NCBI RefSeq assembly: GCF_900104095.1
Contig: NZ_FNJO01000007.1
Span: 248,001-312,000, forward strand
Reading direction: 5' to 3'
DNA: 64,000 nt
Source: Ralstonia sp. 25mfcol4.1
Lineage (GTDB): Bacteria; Pseudomonadota; Gammaproteobacteria; Burkholderiales; Burkholderiaceae
In this document: positions 52,319-62,625 of the stretch, one piece after another
Layout: the number at the start of each line of letters is the position of its first letter
How positions within the stretch are numbered: position 1 is the first letter of the stretch
Notes under the pieces: generated by a model
The model's database searches: none
Told to the model about the DNA's origin: nothing
Seen by the model: the letters and a program-made list of their open reading frames with translations, nothing else
Program-made: the position numbers and the translations under genes

Positions 52319-53812
52319 TCAGGCGAACGTATCGACCTCGCCACGTGCCAGCGTGCGCGGGGCGCGCGGCGTGGCGGGGGCGGCAGGCGCCGGCGTGTCG
52401 TTGCCGAAGCCCATGGCCTGCCCGAAGTTGCCGCCGTTGCCGGCCTGGCGTTGCTGCTGCTGTTGCTGGCCGCCCGAGTTGGCTTGCGCAAAGCTGTCGG
52501 CGCCCACCGATGTCTGGCCAAGCTGGATGCCCGCTTCGGCCATCGACGTGCGCAGGTGCGGCAGCGCGGCTTCCACGGCGGCGCGCACGGCCTGGTGCGG
52601 CGATACGAACTGCGCCTGGGCCTGATCGTTGACCACGTTCAGCACCACCTTCAGCGGGCCAAGGTTGGGCGGGTTCAGATCGAGTTCGGCGGTCTGGTTG
52701 CCCTGCGTGGACAGGCGCACCATCTGCTGGCCCAGTGCCTGCGACCACTGGCTGTCGCCGACGTTCGGGGCGATGACCGGGCGCGCGACAACGGCGGCGG
52801 CGTTGGCCTGGGCGGCCTGGGCCGGCGTCTGGGCGGCCAGGGCCGACGCGATGGTGGCGGCGCTGCTGGCATTGGTCGCGCCCGTGTCCACGCCTTCGCC
52901 GGTGCGTGCGCTGGCCTGCGCGACGGCGAACGGCGTGACCGGGGCCTGCGTCGGCTGGCTGGCCGGGGCATTGCCGGCCGGCGCCAGGGCCGGCTGGTTC
53001 TGCTGGCCCAGATTCGCATGCTGCTGGCCGGTGCCCTGGCCGCGTGCGTCCTGTGCGGCGGCCTGGGCCGGCGCCGTCACGGTGGCCGCGATCTTGTCCG
53101 CCGTGGTCGGCGCATTGTTCTGCAGCGCGGCCCGCTGCTGGGCGATCAGCGCCAGCGTGTCGGTCGGGCTGGCGGTGGTGCCCTTGGCGGCCGTGTCTAC
53201 GGTGGCCGCAGGCAACCTTGCTTCGGCCTGTGCCTGCAGGGCCGCGGCATCGGCGGCCGGATCGGCAGTGGCGGCTGCCGCGGCGGCCGTGGCAGCTGCG
53301 GCGGCGGATGTGCTGGCGCCCTGGGCCGTGCCCTGTGCCGACGGCAGCGTCGGCAGGGCGTTGATCGCACTGGTGTCGACGCCGGTCGTGCTGGCGGCGG
53401 CAGGGGTCTGGGGCACCGGGGGCTGCGTCAGCAGCGCAGCGGCTGCCAGCGCGGCGGCAGCCGCGGCGGCGTCGCTCGATGCGGTGTCCTCGGTCTCGCC
53501 ATCCTTCGCGTCATCGGTCTTCGTGTCGCCCTTGGCAGCCACCTTGCCGGTGTCCTTCTGCGGCAGCGCATTGTTGGCGGCGGCCTGCTGCGGCTTCTGC
53601 GCGGCGCTGTCCTTCGATGCGTCGGCCTGCTTGCCATCCTTGGCCGGCACCTTTACCTGCGCGGCAGCCGGCGCTGACTGCTGGCCATCCTGGCGTGCGC
53701 GCGACAGCGCATCCTGGAACGGGTTGGCATCGCCACCCTTGCCGGCGTCGGGCGACTTGAGGTTCCCAAGGGCTGCGGCGGCGTTGCCGACGATCTGGCT
53801 GATATCGATCAT
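52319..53812 (-). CDS. fliK: Flagellar hook-length control protein FliK
   Basis: A 497-residue exported ruler protein. The N-terminal and middle parts (to about residue 330) are Ala/Gln/Thr-rich and low complexity. The C-terminal Flg_hook domain follows: LGQQMVRLSTQGNQTAELDLNPPNLGPLKVVLNVVNDQAQAQFVSPHQAVRAAVEAALPHLRTSMAEAGIQL. A Gln run and a Gly/Asn-rich tail end the protein. The ATG at 53812 (MIDISQIVG) is the start. It is the last gene of fliFGHIJK; fliK length varies widely among species. Confidence 0.93.
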   Translation of the reverse strand: MIDISQIVGNAAAALGNLKSPDAGKGGDANPFQDALSRARQDGQQSAPAAAQVKVPAKDGKQADASKDSAAQKPQQAAANNALPQKDTGKVAAKGDTKTDDAKDGETEDTASSDAAAAAAALAAAALLTQPPVPQTPAAASTTGVDTSAINALPTLPSAQGTAQGASTSAAAAATAAAAAATADPAADAAALQAQAEARLPAATVDTAAKGTTASPTDTLALIAQQRAALQNNAPTTADKIAATVTAPAQAAAQDARGQGTGQQHANLGQQNQPALAPAGNAPASQPTQAPVTPFAVAQASARTGEGVDTGATNASSAATIASALAAQTPAQAAQANAAAVVARPVIAPNVGDSQWSQALGQQMVRLSTQGNQTAELDLNPPNLGPLKVVLNVVNDQAQAQFVSPHQAVRAAVEAALPHLRTSMAEAGIQLGQTSVGADSFAQANSGGQQQQQQRQAGNGGNFGQAMGFGNDTPAPAAPATPRAPRTLARGEVDTFA

Positions 53813-53828
53813 TGTGGTCTTTGGCAGG

Positions 53829-54281
53829 TCAGTTCTGGCCGCTCGCCGGCTGGCGTGCGATGCGGGCCGCGTATTCGTCGTTGGCGCGCTGTTCGCGGCG
53901 CGTGGCGATCTGTTGTTCGCGCACTTCGGCACGCGTGATCAGCGTGTCGAAGGAATTCTGGCGGCGCTTCTGCTGTTGCCAGTTGGCGCGACCGGCCAGC
54001 AGGTCGGCCTCGGCCTTGTCCAGCGCGGCGGTCTGCTGGCGGATGGCATGGTCCAGCGAGTCGAGAAAGCGGGAAAAATCCTGCCAGCGGCTGGACGTCA
54101 TGCCTTCGGCCGCAATGACCTGCATGCGGGCGCGGTACTCGTGACGGTACTCGGTCAACGCGTGCAGCTGCTGCTCGGCTTGCGTGCGCAGGCCCTGCAG
54201 GCGGCCCAGCTCGCGCGTGGCCTTGTCCGTATTGTCCTGGGCGATGTCGGCCAGGGTGTGCATTGGCGAGGTCTTAGCCAT
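53829..54281 (-). CDS. fliJ: Flagellar export chaperone FliJ
   Basis: A 150-residue, highly charged, largely coiled-coil protein ([33 protein letters not shown] and further heptads). This is the usual FliJ form. It sits in the centre of the FliI hexamer and activates the export gate. The ATG at 54281 overlaps the fliI stop by 8 bp. Confidence 0.93.
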   Translation of the reverse strand: MAKTSPMHTLADIAQDNTDKATRELGRLQGLRTQAEQQLHALTEYRHEYRARMQVIAAEGMTSSRWQDFSRFLDSLDHAIRQQTAALDKAEADLLAGRANWQQQKRRQNSFDTLITRAEVREQQIATRREQRANDEYAARIARQPASGQN

Positions 54282-55725
54282 GGTGGGTTGCTCCGATGGT
54301 CGCGTGCAGCTGGGCAATCGACACCTCGTAGTCGGCGCGCTCGTGGATGTCCTGCTGCAGGAATGCCTCCATGCGCGGATGCAGGCGGATCGCGAGGTCC
54401 AGCTCCGGATCGTTGCCGGGCACGTAGGCGCCCACGCTGATCAGGTCGCGATTGCGCTGGTAGCGCGACATCAACTGCTTGAATCGCCGCACGGAGGCAA
54501 ATTGCGGCGGTTCGATCAGGGCGGTCATGGCGCGGCTGATCGACGCTTCCACGTCGATGGCCGGATAGTGACCAGCTTCGGCCAGGCTGCGCGACAGCAC
54601 GATATGGCCGTCGAGAATGGCGCGCGCCGAATCGGCAATCGGGTCTTGCTGGTCGTCGCCTTCGGTCAGCACGGTATAGAAGGCGGTAATCGAGCCGCCG
54701 CCTTCGGGGCCGTTGCCGGTGCGCTCCACCAGCGTCGGCAGCTTGGCGAACACCGAAGGCGGATAGCCCTTGGTGGCCGGCGGCTCGCCGATGGCCAGGG
54801 CGATCTCGCGCTGGGCCATCGCGTAACGGGTCAGCGAATCCATGATCAGCAGCACGTGCTGGCCCTTGTCGCGGAAGTACTCGGCCAGGCGCGTCGCGTA
54901 GGCGGCACCCTGCATGCGCAGCAGCGGCGAGCAATCGGCCGGCGCGGCCACCACCACCGATCGCTTGCGGCCTTCCTCGCCCAGGATGTTCTCGATGAAT
55001 TCCTTCACTTCGCGGCCGCGTTCGCCGATCAGGCCGACCACGATCACGTCGGCGTTGGTGTAGCGGGCCATCATGCCCAGCAGCACGGACTTGCCCACGC
55101 CGGAGCCCGCGAACAGGCCCATGCGCTGGCCGCGTCCGACGGTCAGCATGCCGTTGATGGCGCGCACGCCGGTATCGAGCACCGTTTCGATGGGGGCACG
55201 CATCAGCGGGTTGATTTGCGCGCCCGAGAGCGGCACTTCGCTGGCGGCGGTGATCGGACCCAGCCCGTCAAGCGGACGTCCGGCCGCGTCCAGCACCCGG
55301 CCCAGCAGGCCATCGCCCACGGGCAGGCGCTTCGAGCCCGGCTCGCGCGGGGCGCTCACGCCCTTGGGCAGCGGCGACGGCTCCAGCGGATAGACGCGGG
55401 CGCCCGGCACCAGGCCGGCCACGTCGGATTGCGGCATCAGGTAGAGACGATCGGCGCCAAAGCCCACGACTTCGGCTTCGGCCGTGCGCGGGCCGCCATG
55501 CGAATGCTGGCCGCCCGGCAGTTCGATCAGGCAGTCGCTGCCCACGGGCATGCGCAGACCCACGGCTTCCAGCACCAGGCCGGCGGCACGCGTCAGGCGG
55601 CCGCAGGCGCGCTTGCTGTCGATCTCGGCGATGTTCGACGAAGCGGTGGCCAGCGCATCGCGCCAGCGGCCGGTATGGGCGGCAGCAGAGACGGTGTCCG
55701 GCGCCGTGGCCTGGGGCTCATGCAT
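54274..55725 (-). CDS. fliI: Flagellum-specific ATP synthase FliI
   Basis: A 483-residue ATPase of the F1-beta/type III secretion family. Walker A is [13 protein letters not shown] with GKS at 211-213, Walker B is [13 protein letters not shown], and the ATP synthase signature [11 protein letters not shown] is present. It energises export and docks substrates with FliH and FliJ. The ATG at 55725 overlaps the end of fliH by 8 bp. Confidence 0.97.
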   Translation of the reverse strand: MHEPQATAPDTVSAAAHTGRWRDALATASSNIAEIDSKRACGRLTRAAGLVLEAVGLRMPVGSDCLIELPGGQHSHGGPRTAEAEVVGFGADRLYLMPQSDVAGLVPGARVYPLEPSPLPKGVSAPREPGSKRLPVGDGLLGRVLDAAGRPLDGLGPITAASEVPLSGAQINPLMRAPIETVLDTGVRAINGMLTVGRGQRMGLFAGSGVGKSVLLGMMARYTNADVIVVGLIGERGREVKEFIENILGEEGRKRSVVVAAPADCSPLLRMQGAAYATRLAEYFRDKGQHVLLIMDSLTRYAMAQREIALAIGEPPATKGYPPSVFAKLPTLVERTGNGPEGGGSITAFYTVLTEGDDQQDPIADSARAILDGHIVLSRSLAEAGHYPAIDVEASISRAMTALIEPPQFASVRRFKQLMSRYQRNRDLISVGAYVPGNDPELDLAIRLHPRMEAFLQQDIHERADYEVSIAQLHATIGATHHG

Positions 55726-56593
55726 GCGGGGGCTCCCACGGATCGTTGCGGCCCAGGGCCTTGATCACGCGCTCCCAGCGCGTGGCCAGCGTGCCGTCGA
55801 GTTCGCCGCTGGCGGCGCTGGCGATGCAGCCGCCGCGTGCCACGGTGGCGTCGGCGCGCACCGTCCAGCCGGCCGCTTCGAGTTCGCCCTTGAGGTGGGT
55901 TTCCACCAGGGTCACGTCTTCGGGGTTGAGCAGCAGGCAGGGCGCGCCGGACAGCGGCGGCTCGGCGTTGATCAGTTCGCGCGCGGCCGGCACCAGGGCG
56001 GCCGGATCGATTTCCATCGTCTTGCGCACCAGCTGGCGTGCCACGTCGAGCGCCAGCGAAATCAGCGCGTCGGAGATTTCCGTATCGACACGGCCCAGCG
56101 CGTCGCGGAAGTTGCCGGCCAGTTCCTGCAGGCGGGCGGCTTCGCTGCGTGCCGATTCCAGCCCGCGGGCATAACCTTCGCGGTGGCCGTCGCCATAGCC
56201 CTGGGTCTGGCCCTGGGTGTAGCCCTGCGCGTAGCCTTCCTTGCGGGCACCGTCGCGCATGGCGTCCAGCGCGGCAAAGTCGATCGGCGGCGGGGGCGGA
56301 GGCTCGACCGGCAACTGCGCGGCCAGCACCTTCTTCAGGGCGTCGCGCGGGTCAAGCGATTCGGGCTGCCAGCGTTTCCAGGCGTCGCCGCCCAGGCTCG
56401 ATCGCGCGGGCGCCTCGAAACCCTGGAAGCCTTCGTCGCTGCGGTGGACATTGGTAAGTCCACCGGAGAGCCCGCCGGATTGCTTGTCCGACAGACCGCC
56501 GGCGCCCTGGGGCGCGCCGGGCGCGCCAAAGAACCCGGGATCGCCGCGGCCCGGGCCGCGGCCTGCGGCAAAGCCGCGTTCAAACGTAGGCAT
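55718..56593 (-). CDS. fliH: Flagellar assembly protein FliH
   Basis: A 291-residue stator-like protein of the export ATPase. It has a Gly/Pro-rich N-terminus, a Glu/Gly-Tyr repeat ([27 protein letters not shown]) that forms the coiled coil with GxxxG motifs, and the V-ATPase E-like C-terminus with [25 protein letters not shown] use the ATG at 56593, with CGGAGG upstream; a TTG five codons earlier exists. It overlaps fliG by 14 bp. Confidence 0.93.
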   Translation of the reverse strand: MPTFERGFAAGRGPGRGDPGFFGAPGAPQGAGGLSDKQSGGLSGGLTNVHRSDEGFQGFEAPARSSLGGDAWKRWQPESLDPRDALKKVLAAQLPVEPPPPPPIDFAALDAMRDGARKEGYAQGYTQGQTQGYGDGHREGYARGLESARSEAARLQELAGNFRDALGRVDTEISDALISLALDVARQLVRKTMEIDPAALVPAARELINAEPPLSGAPCLLLNPEDVTLVETHLKGELEAAGWTVRADATVARGGCIASAASGELDGTLATRWERVIKALGRNDPWEPPHA

Positions 56594-57599
56594 CGTCGCC
56601 TCCGCCAATCTGGACTTCGCCGGCCTCGGCCAGGCGTCTCACCACCTGCAGGATGGCCTTCTGTTCGGCCTCGACCTGCGACACACGCACCGGACCCAGG
56701 GCCTCCAGGTCCTCGCGCAGCATTTCGCCGGCACGCGTCGACATGTTTCGGATGAACTTGTCGCGCAGTTCCTGCTGCGCGCCCTTGAGCGCGACGATAA
56801 GCGATTCGGTGGCCACTTCCTTGAGCACGCGCTGGATGCCGCGGTCGTCCACTTCCATCAGGTTCTCGAACAGGAACATCTCGTCGATGATCTTCTGCGC
56901 CAGGTCGGCGTCGTGCGTACGCACGCCGTCGATCACCGCTTCCTCGTGGGCCGTGCTCATCAGGTTGATGATCTCGGCAGCCGTGCGGACACCGCCCATG
57001 CGGCTGCGCTTCAGGCTCTGGCCTGCCAGCAGCTTGGTCAGCACGTCGGTCAGTTCCTGCAGCGCGCCCGGCTGCACGCCGCCGAACGTGGCGATACGCA
57101 GCACCACGTCGTTGCGCAGGCGTTCGGTGAAGAAGCCCAGCACTTCGGACGACTTCTGGCGGTCCAGGTGGATCAGGATGGTGGCGATGATCTGCGGATG
57201 TTCGTCCTTGATCAGTTCGGCCACGGTGTTGGCTTCCATCCAGTTCAGCGAATCGATGCCGCCGCCCGGGTCGCGCGATTCCAGGATGTCCTCGATCACC
57301 GACAGCGCGCGTTCCTCGCCCAGCGCCTTGTTCAGCACGCTCTTGATGAACGAGCTCGAATCGACGTTCAGGGCCAGGTACTGCTCGGTCTCGCCGCGGA
57401 ACTCGGCCAGCACCTCGGCCATTTCCTCGCGGGTCACGGCCGACAGGTTGGCCATGGCGGAGCCGAGCTGCTGCACTTCGCGCGGCGACAGGTGCTTGAA
57501 CACCTCGGCGGCCGAATCCTCGCCCACCGCCATCATCAGGATGGCGCTCTTCTGCAGGCCCTTGTCGGCCGCTCCCTTGCTAGCGTTAGCCTTCGTCAT
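56580..57599 (-). CDS. fliG: Flagellar motor switch protein FliG
   Basis: A 339-residue rotor protein. The N-terminal domain binds FliF ([33 protein letters not shown]). The middle has the conserved EHPQ motif ([29 protein letters not shown]). The C-terminal domain with the charged torque helix ([33 protein letters not shown]) interacts with stators. Length and motifs are standard. It overlaps fliF by 14 bp. Confidence 0.97.
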   Translation of the reverse strand: MTKANASKGAADKGLQKSAILMMAVGEDSAAEVFKHLSPREVQQLGSAMANLSAVTREEMAEVLAEFRGETEQYLALNVDSSSFIKSVLNKALGEERALSVIEDILESRDPGGGIDSLNWMEANTVAELIKDEHPQIIATILIHLDRQKSSEVLGFFTERLRNDVVLRIATFGGVQPGALQELTDVLTKLLAGQSLKRSRMGGVRTAAEIINLMSTAHEEAVIDGVRTHDADLAQKIIDEMFLFENLMEVDDRGIQRVLKEVATESLIVALKGAQQELRDKFIRNMSTRAGEMLREDLEALGPVRVSQVEAEQKAILQVVRRLAEAGEVQIGGGDDAYV

Positions 57600-59271
57600 T
57601 TGCCATCCAGGTCTTGATTACGCTGGCGACCAGGCGCGGGTCGCGTTGCGCGGCGTCACGCACCAGGGCGAGATCGCTTTCATATTTCGCGGCCAGGCGC
57701 AGCACTTCCGGATTGGTTTCCTCTTCCGGCGGCGGCAGCACGGCTTCGGCTGCGGTGGCTTCCGTGGCGTCGGTGGTGGCAGGCAGGGCCGGCGTGGTGT
57801 ACTTGCGCAGCACCGGCCGCGCCACCTTGAACCACAGGAACATGGCCAGCAGGGCCAGCAGCAGGTAGCCGACACCGGTCTTGGCCAGGTCGATCATCTG
57901 CGGCTGCTTCCACAGCGGCAGTTCCGGTTCCGTCTTGTTGTCGGCCGTGAACGGGCTGTTGACCACGTTCAGCGAATCGCCGCGATCGGCCGAGAAGCCC
58001 ATCGCTTCCTTGGTCAGGTTCTCGATCTGGGCCAGTTCCTTGGCGGACAGCGCCTCGGTGATCGGCTTGCCCTTGGCGTCGACCTTGCTGCGGTAGTTCA
58101 CCACCACGGCTACCGACAGGCGCTTCACGCCGCCCGGCGCCTGCTGCACGTGGCGCACGGTACGGTCGAGTTCGTAGTTGGTGGTGGCGTCGCGGCGGTT
58201 GCTGCTCGGGCCGGTCTTTTCTGCCGTCTGCGTGGCCTGGTTGGGCTGCGCCTGGGCCGGCGGGTTCGGCTGGCCGGGCTGGCGCGGCGGCTGCGGCGTG
58301 GTGACCGGCGCCACGGCAGCGGCGGGCGGCTGGTTGGACAGCGCGCCGGGCACGCCCCCTACGCCGGAACCGCCCTGCTGGTTCGATTCGCTGGTCTGCT
58401 GGCTGCGGATGGCCGCCTTGGTCGGATCCTGGTTCGGCTTGAAGCTCTCGTCGGTATGTTCCACCGACGAGAAGTCGATATCGGCCGTGACCTGGGCGTG
58501 GACGTTGTCCTTGCCAAGGATCGGGGCCAGGATCGATTCCACGCGCTTGACGTAGCTCTGTTCCACCTGCTGCACGAACTTGAGCTGGGTGGCGTCCATC
58601 GAGCGGTCGCTGCTGCCAGACAGCAGGTTGCCGTGCTGGTCGACGATGGAGATCGATTTCGGCGTCAGTTCGGGCACGCTGGACGACACCAGGTGCGTGA
58701 TCGCGGCCACCTGGCCTTCATCGACCGCGCGGCCCGGGTACAGCTGCAGCACCACCGATGCGGTGGGCTTCTGGCGTTCGCGCACGAACAGCGTGGGCTT
58801 GGGGATGGCCAGGTGCACGCGTGCCGACTGCACGGCACCGATCGATTCGATCGAACGTGCCAGCTCGCCTTCCAGGCCGCGCTGGTAGTTCACCTGCTCG
58901 GCAAACTGGCTGATGCCGAACTTCTGGTTGTCCATCAGTTCCATGCCCGTGGTACCGCTCTTGGGCAGGCCCTGGCTGGCCAGGCGCAGGCGCGTCTCGG
59001 CAACCTTGTCGGACGGCACCATGACGGCGCCGCCGCCTTCGGCGAACTTGTACGGCACGTTCATCTGCTGCAGCGACTGGATCACTGCACCGCCGTCGCG
59101 CTCGGACAGGTTGGTGTACAGCACCTTGTAGTCCGGCTGGCGCGACCACATGACGCCCACGGCAATCGCGGCAACCAGCGCCGCGCCGCCCAGCATCAGG
59201 GGCAGACGCGGATTGCCCTTGAGCTTTTCGACCAGGGCCGCGCCGTTCGGCAGGGTGGCGGCCGCGTTCAT
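57586..59271 (-). CDS. fliF: Flagellar MS-ring protein FliF
   Basis: A 561-residue inner-membrane ring protein. TM1 ([20 protein letters not shown]) is at residues 24-43, ring-building domains at 50-250 contain [29 protein letters not shown], and TM2 ([17 protein letters not shown]) is near 460. The C-terminus binds FliG. A Pro/Gln-rich loop separates the two halves. The ATG at 59271 ([10 protein letters not shown]) has CCGGAGA upstream; an ATG nine codons earlier ([10 protein letters not shown]) is an alternative. It is the first gene of fliFGHIJK. Confidence 0.95.
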   Translation of the reverse strand: MNAAATLPNGAALVEKLKGNPRLPLMLGGAALVAAIAVGVMWSRQPDYKVLYTNLSERDGGAVIQSLQQMNVPYKFAEGGGAVMVPSDKVAETRLRLASQGLPKSGTTGMELMDNQKFGISQFAEQVNYQRGLEGELARSIESIGAVQSARVHLAIPKPTLFVRERQKPTASVVLQLYPGRAVDEGQVAAITHLVSSSVPELTPKSISIVDQHGNLLSGSSDRSMDATQLKFVQQVEQSYVKRVESILAPILGKDNVHAQVTADIDFSSVEHTDESFKPNQDPTKAAIRSQQTSESNQQGGSGVGGVPGALSNQPPAAAVAPVTTPQPPRQPGQPNPPAQAQPNQATQTAEKTGPSSNRRDATTNYELDRTVRHVQQAPGGVKRLSVAVVVNYRSKVDAKGKPITEALSAKELAQIENLTKEAMGFSADRGDSLNVVNSPFTADNKTEPELPLWKQPQMIDLAKTGVGYLLLALLAMFLWFKVARPVLRKYTTPALPATTDATEATAAEAVLPPPEEETNPEVLRLAAKYESDLALVRDAAQRDPRLVASVIKTWMANDEG

Positions 59272-59630
59272 GCGCGCGTCTCCGGCTTGGCCGGGCATTC
59301 CCTGCCCTTACCACTCAGGCCTTCGCTGCCGTTAATCATCTCGGCACGGCTCACTTTACGCTGCTGAAAAAACACGCGCACTCCCCGCGTTAGTTGAATT
59401 CCATGGAGTCAGGCGGCAAGACGAGAAACGCGTCGATCCGCCAGATCCGGCACGGTAGCGATGATCGGGCAGACGGCCGAGGAACAATCGGCTGAATAGG
59501 CGAGGTTTTTCCGCCGATTTCAGCCTTTGGACAGAGGCAGGCGGCCAGTACAGTGCGAGGGCTGAAACAGGATGACGAGTAGTGTTTTCGTCACATTGAT
59601 CCTGTCCCGACTGACCAACCTGTACGTGCC
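59272..59630. promoter_or_regulatory. fliE-fliF divergent control region
   Basis: A 359-bp gap that must drive fliE (plus) and fliFGHIJK (minus). It holds the inverted repeat at 59490-59525 that looks like an FlhDC box. I see no sigma-28 or sigma-54 element with confidence. Confidence 0.6.
59490..59525. promoter_or_regulatory. FlhDC-box-like inverted repeat
   Basis: GGCTGAATAGGCG (59490-59502) and, inverted, GGCTGAAATCGGCG (59512-59525) are separated by 9 bp. Each half resembles the Escherichia coli FlhDC half-site core GGCAGAAATAGCG, with 8 or 9 matches over the comparable bases. The position between two class-II flagellar operons is exactly where FlhDC would act. The spacer is slightly shorter than the 10-12 bp in Escherichia coli. 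Confidence 0.6.
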
Positions 59631-59954
59631 ATGACCATTTCTTCCATCGAGGGCATGCTCCAGCAACTGCGCGGCCTGGCGCAGGTAGCTGGCGGCGGAA
59701 CCCCCTCCCAGGCCGCGAATTCGGCCGCCACGGCCGGCTTTGCCGGCGAACTGCAACGCTCGCTGCAACGCCTGAACGCCACCCAGGAACGCGCCTACGG
59801 CCAAGCCGAGGCCTTTGAAGTGGGCAAGCCCGGCGTGTCGCTCAACGACGTGATGATCGACATGCAGAAGGCCAACATTTCGTTCCAAACCACCGTGCAG
59901 GTGCGCAACCGCCTGGCGGCTGCCTATCAGGAAATGATGAACATGCCGGTCTGA
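59631..59954 (+). CDS. fliE: Flagellar hook-basal body protein FliE
   Basis: A 107-residue export substrate that joins the MS-ring to the rod. The conserved C-terminal half is clear: SLNDVMIDMQKANISFQTTVQVRNRLAAAYQEMMNMPV. The ATG at 59631 begins MTISSIEGMLQQLRG. It is monocistronic, ending in the terminator at 59995, and divergent from fliF. Confidence 0.95.
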   Translation: MTISSIEGMLQQLRGLAQVAGGGTPSQAANSAATAGFAGELQRSLQRLNATQERAYGQAEAFEVGKPGVSLNDVMIDMQKANISFQTTVQVRNRLAAAYQEMMNMPV

Positions 59955-59994
59955 CGTCCGGTACGCGTCCGGCGCGCTGCGGCGCGCCAACGGC

Positions 59995-60031
59995 AAAAAG
60001 GCCATGCGAGCGAAAGCCGCATGGCCTTTTT
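59995..60031. terminator. Bidirectional intrinsic terminator after fliE
   Basis: GGCCATGCG pairs with CGCATGGCC over an 8-base loop, flanked by AAAAA and TTTTT. It can serve fliE and the convergent glycan operon ending at 60071. Confidence 0.93.
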
Positions 60032-60070
60032 GCTATGTGGGAGTTTCCCGCCCGGGGGCAGGAACACCGT

Positions 60071-60724
60071 TCAGACGCGGAAGTATTCCTCGGCCGCGCG
60101 TTCGCTGGCCGGCTTGCACACCAGGTCGCCGGCCTGCCCGGCATAGACCAGACAGTTGCCCGGCGTTTCGCGGTTGAGCACGCTCACGCCCTGGGCCACC
60201 ACCGAATTGTCGCGCACGTGGCTGCGGCCGATGATGGCCGTGTTCGGATACATCACCACGCCTTCGCCAATGACGGGCGCCACGCCATGGTTCTTGCCAA
60301 CCGTGGAATTCTGGTAAAGCACCAGGTAGTTGCCGTAGGTGGCCTTGGCCAGCACGATGCCCACCGAGTGGCCGATGAAGAACACCTCGGGCATTTCGAT
60401 CTCGTAGAACAGGTCGATGGCATTGAGGGCCTTGTTGAGCAGGAACAGCTTCGTACACGCCTCGCCGTTGCGCTCGTTGCGCCAGATCGTATTGGCCAGG
60501 TAGTAGAGGTACTGGCAATACTGCGACGAATGCAGGTAGTTGAACTGGCCGGGGCGCCACATGCGCACCGCGTCGATGCACCGGCCGGTGCGGGCCAGCG
60601 CCTCGTCGATATGGCGCGTCACCACGGGCAGCAGCGCATCGCCACGGCCGTCCGGTACCAGGTTGGCCACCTGCGCGCAGGTATAGGCCGCGAGCGATTC
60701 GCGGGTCTGTCCGATCAGTTCCAT
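60071..60724 (-). CDS. Hexapeptide-repeat acyltransferase (serine acetyltransferase-like)
   Basis: A 217-residue protein. The N-terminal helical part (residues 1-95, with CQYLYYLANTIWRNERNGEAC) precedes a left-handed beta-helix with hexapeptide repeats: FIGHSVGIVLAKATYGNYLVLYQNSTVGKNHGVAPVIGEGVVMYPNTAIIGRSHVRDNSVVAQGVSVLN. The fold is that of CysE-type acetyltransferases, but it lies in a nucleotide-sugar/glycan operon, so it more likely acetylates a sugar. The ATG at 60724 overlaps the epimerase gene by 10 bp. It is the last gene of this transcript. Confidence 0.78.
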   Translation of the reverse strand: MELIGQTRESLAAYTCAQVANLVPDGRGDALLPVVTRHIDEALARTGRCIDAVRMWRPGQFNYLHSSQYCQYLYYLANTIWRNERNGEACTKLFLLNKALNAIDLFYEIEMPEVFFIGHSVGIVLAKATYGNYLVLYQNSTVGKNHGVAPVIGEGVVMYPNTAIIGRSHVRDNSVVAQGVSVLNRETPGNCLVYAGQAGDLVCKPASERAAEEYFRV

Positions 60725-61524
60725 GGGCGAACCCCTTCCAGGTAGCCTGCCACCACCGAACGCACGTCGCGCGGTGCCACGCCGAGCGCGCGCAATGCCG
60801 CCGTGTTGCATTCCGCAGCCCGTTGCACGGGTGAGTGGCGTGCCAGGGCAATGTCCCAGCCGCCCGCGTTGAAAACCTCGGCCAGCTCGCCGTTCGATAC
60901 GTTCTGGCCGCTGGCGACATTGAAGATGCCGCCGGCGTGGCGCGTGGAAATGGCAACCAGCGCGTCAACCACGTCATCGAGATGGATGTAGTCGCGCACG
61001 AAGCCGGAGTCGCTGTCGAGGCGGAACGCGCGCTCGGTGGCGGCGCGCATCAGCCATTCCGACAGGAATCCCGGCGACTCGGGCGCCCAGTCGAACACGC
61101 ACGAAAGGCGTGCCACGGCGGTGCGGCCGGCTGCCACGGTCAGGCACAGGTTCTCGCCCAGTCCCTTCGAGAAGTCGTACAGCGCGCGCGGATTGGCCGG
61201 CTGCAGCGTCAGGGCTGCCGCCTCATCGCCCACGGGCAGCTGCGACGTGTCGTAGAGACGCGTCGACGACAGGTACACCAGGTGCTCGTAGCGGTTGGCG
61301 CGCAGCACGTCGGCCAGCAGCGTGACGTGTGCGGTCACCGTGTCGTACGGCCGTGCGGCGTAGTCGGCGGTGAGCCCCGCGCAGTAGTAGACGTGTCCCA
61401 GGTCGCGGGTGAACAGCGCGCGGTCGCCGCGCGCCGGCACCCAGACCTCGTGGCCGGCACGCCGCAGCGTGTCGGCCAGGCGACGACCGACAAAGCCGGC
61501 GCCGCCGATTACCGTACAACGCAT
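60715..61524 (-). CDS. NAD-dependent epimerase/dehydratase (SDR family)
   Basis: A 269-residue extended short-chain dehydrogenase. The cofactor motif is CTVIGGAGFVGRRLAD, the active site has YLSSTRLYD and the YDFSKG pair (Tyr and Lys of YxxxK), and the substrate end has VRDYIHLDDVVDALVAI. These enzymes reshape nucleotide sugars. It is shorter than most (about 310-340 residues). The ATG at 61524 starts MRCTVIGGAG. It lies 8 bp after the FkbM methyltransferase gene. Confidence 0.87.
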   Translation of the reverse strand: MRCTVIGGAGFVGRRLADTLRRAGHEVWVPARGDRALFTRDLGHVYYCAGLTADYAARPYDTVTAHVTLLADVLRANRYEHLVYLSSTRLYDTSQLPVGDEAAALTLQPANPRALYDFSKGLGENLCLTVAAGRTAVARLSCVFDWAPESPGFLSEWLMRAATERAFRLDSDSGFVRDYIHLDDVVDALVAISTRHAGGIFNVASGQNVSNGELAEVFNAGGWDIALARHSPVQRAAECNTAALRALGVAPRDVRSVVAGYLEGVRPWN

Positions 61525-61532
61525 TGCGATCC

Positions 61533-62603
61533 TCAGTTGGCCGGATGGTGCAGCGCCGGGTCGCGGTGCCACAGCAGCTTGGGGCTGACGCCCGGCACGA
61601 CAGCAAAGCCGTCGCCTTGCAGCAGCGCGGGATCCTTCACGGCCACCATGTTGAAGCCGTGTGCAGGGCCTTCCAGGTACACCTTGTCCACCGGCACCAG
61701 TTCCACCGGGCGGCCCTGCATGTCGACGTTCGAGTTGAAGTCGCGCACGGCGTACACGTGATAGCCATAGCCCTTGAGCAGCTGGATGATCTCGGCGTTC
61801 TCCAGGCCGCGGCTCCAGTCCACGTAGTGGCGGTGCACTTCGAACACGAGGTTCGGCGCTTCGCCGGCAGGGCGGGCCAGTTGCTTCGCGGCACCCTTGA
61901 AGACGTTCAGTTCGGCACCTTCGATGTCGAGCATGATCAGGGCGAGCTTGTCCAGCTTCTGCTCGGCGCAGTAGTCGTCGATCGTCACCGTCTTGAAGCT
62001 GTCGTCGCCCGCGGGGCCGGTGCTGTGGACGGCGTGCGCAAACGAATCGTGGCCTTCCAGGCGCAGTTGCGTGGTGCTGTCCGACCACAGGCCAAGGCGC
62101 CAGCTGCGGATGTTGTCCACCTTGTTCAGCTCCGCGTTGTTGCGCAGCATGCCAAGCTGGTCGGCATTGGGCTCGAACGCGTGGCAGGTGCCGCCGGCAC
62201 GGGCCAGCTGGCGGGCCATCAGGATCACCTGGTCGCCGAAGTAGGCGCCGCCCACCACGGCATGGCCGCCGCGCTCGCACAGCCTGACCAGCAGCTTGGT
62301 GGTCTGCGGTTCCCAGACGTGGTCCGGTGCGGCCGGCGTGCTCATCAGGAAGTCGCGGGCGATCTTGGTGCGGTACAGGAATTCGAAGACCGTGCCGTCG
62401 GCCAGCGTCTTGCGCAGGCGCGAGGTCTCGTTGTACATCGCATCGACGATCGGGCCGGTGATGTCGTCGCGCACGCTGCCCTCGTAGGCGTCCAGGTCCT
62501 GCTCGATGCTCTTGCACAGGGCAATGACCTTGTCTCGGGCGGCGGCGCTGCCGCCCACCGTGCGCAACGCGTCGGAAAGCTTCTGCAAATGTTCAGTCGT
62601 CAT
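61533..62603 (-). CDS. FkbM-family methyltransferase
   Basis: A 356-residue S-adenosylmethionine-dependent methyltransferase. The SAM motif region HAVVGGAYFGDQVILMARQLARAGGTCHAFEPNADQLGMLRNNAELN and the FkbM signature LIMLDIEGAELNVFKGA are clear. An extra N-terminal helical part of about 85 residues precedes it. FkbM enzymes methylate sugar hydroxyls or amides in polysaccharides and glycoproteins. It is 22 bp downstream of the epimerase at 62626. Confidence 0.87.
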   Translation of the reverse strand: MTTEHLQKLSDALRTVGGSAAARDKVIALCKSIEQDLDAYEGSVRDDITGPIVDAMYNETSRLRKTLADGTVFEFLYRTKIARDFLMSTPAAPDHVWEPQTTKLLVRLCERGGHAVVGGAYFGDQVILMARQLARAGGTCHAFEPNADQLGMLRNNAELNKVDNIRSWRLGLWSDSTTQLRLEGHDSFAHAVHSTGPAGDDSFKTVTIDDYCAEQKLDKLALIMLDIEGAELNVFKGAAKQLARPAGEAPNLVFEVHRHYVDWSRGLENAEIIQLLKGYGYHVYAVRDFNSNVDMQGRPVELVPVDKVYLEGPAHGFNMVAVKDPALLQGDGFAVVPGVSPKLLWHRDPALHHPAN

Positions 62604-62625
62604 GGGTGGCTCCGCTAGGGGGTTG

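Noticed and set aside
51087..52748. A 553-codon frame extending the alpha/beta hydrolase into fliK
   Set aside because: It crosses the fliK terminator and antisense of fliK; the proper protein starts with a signal peptide at about 52148.
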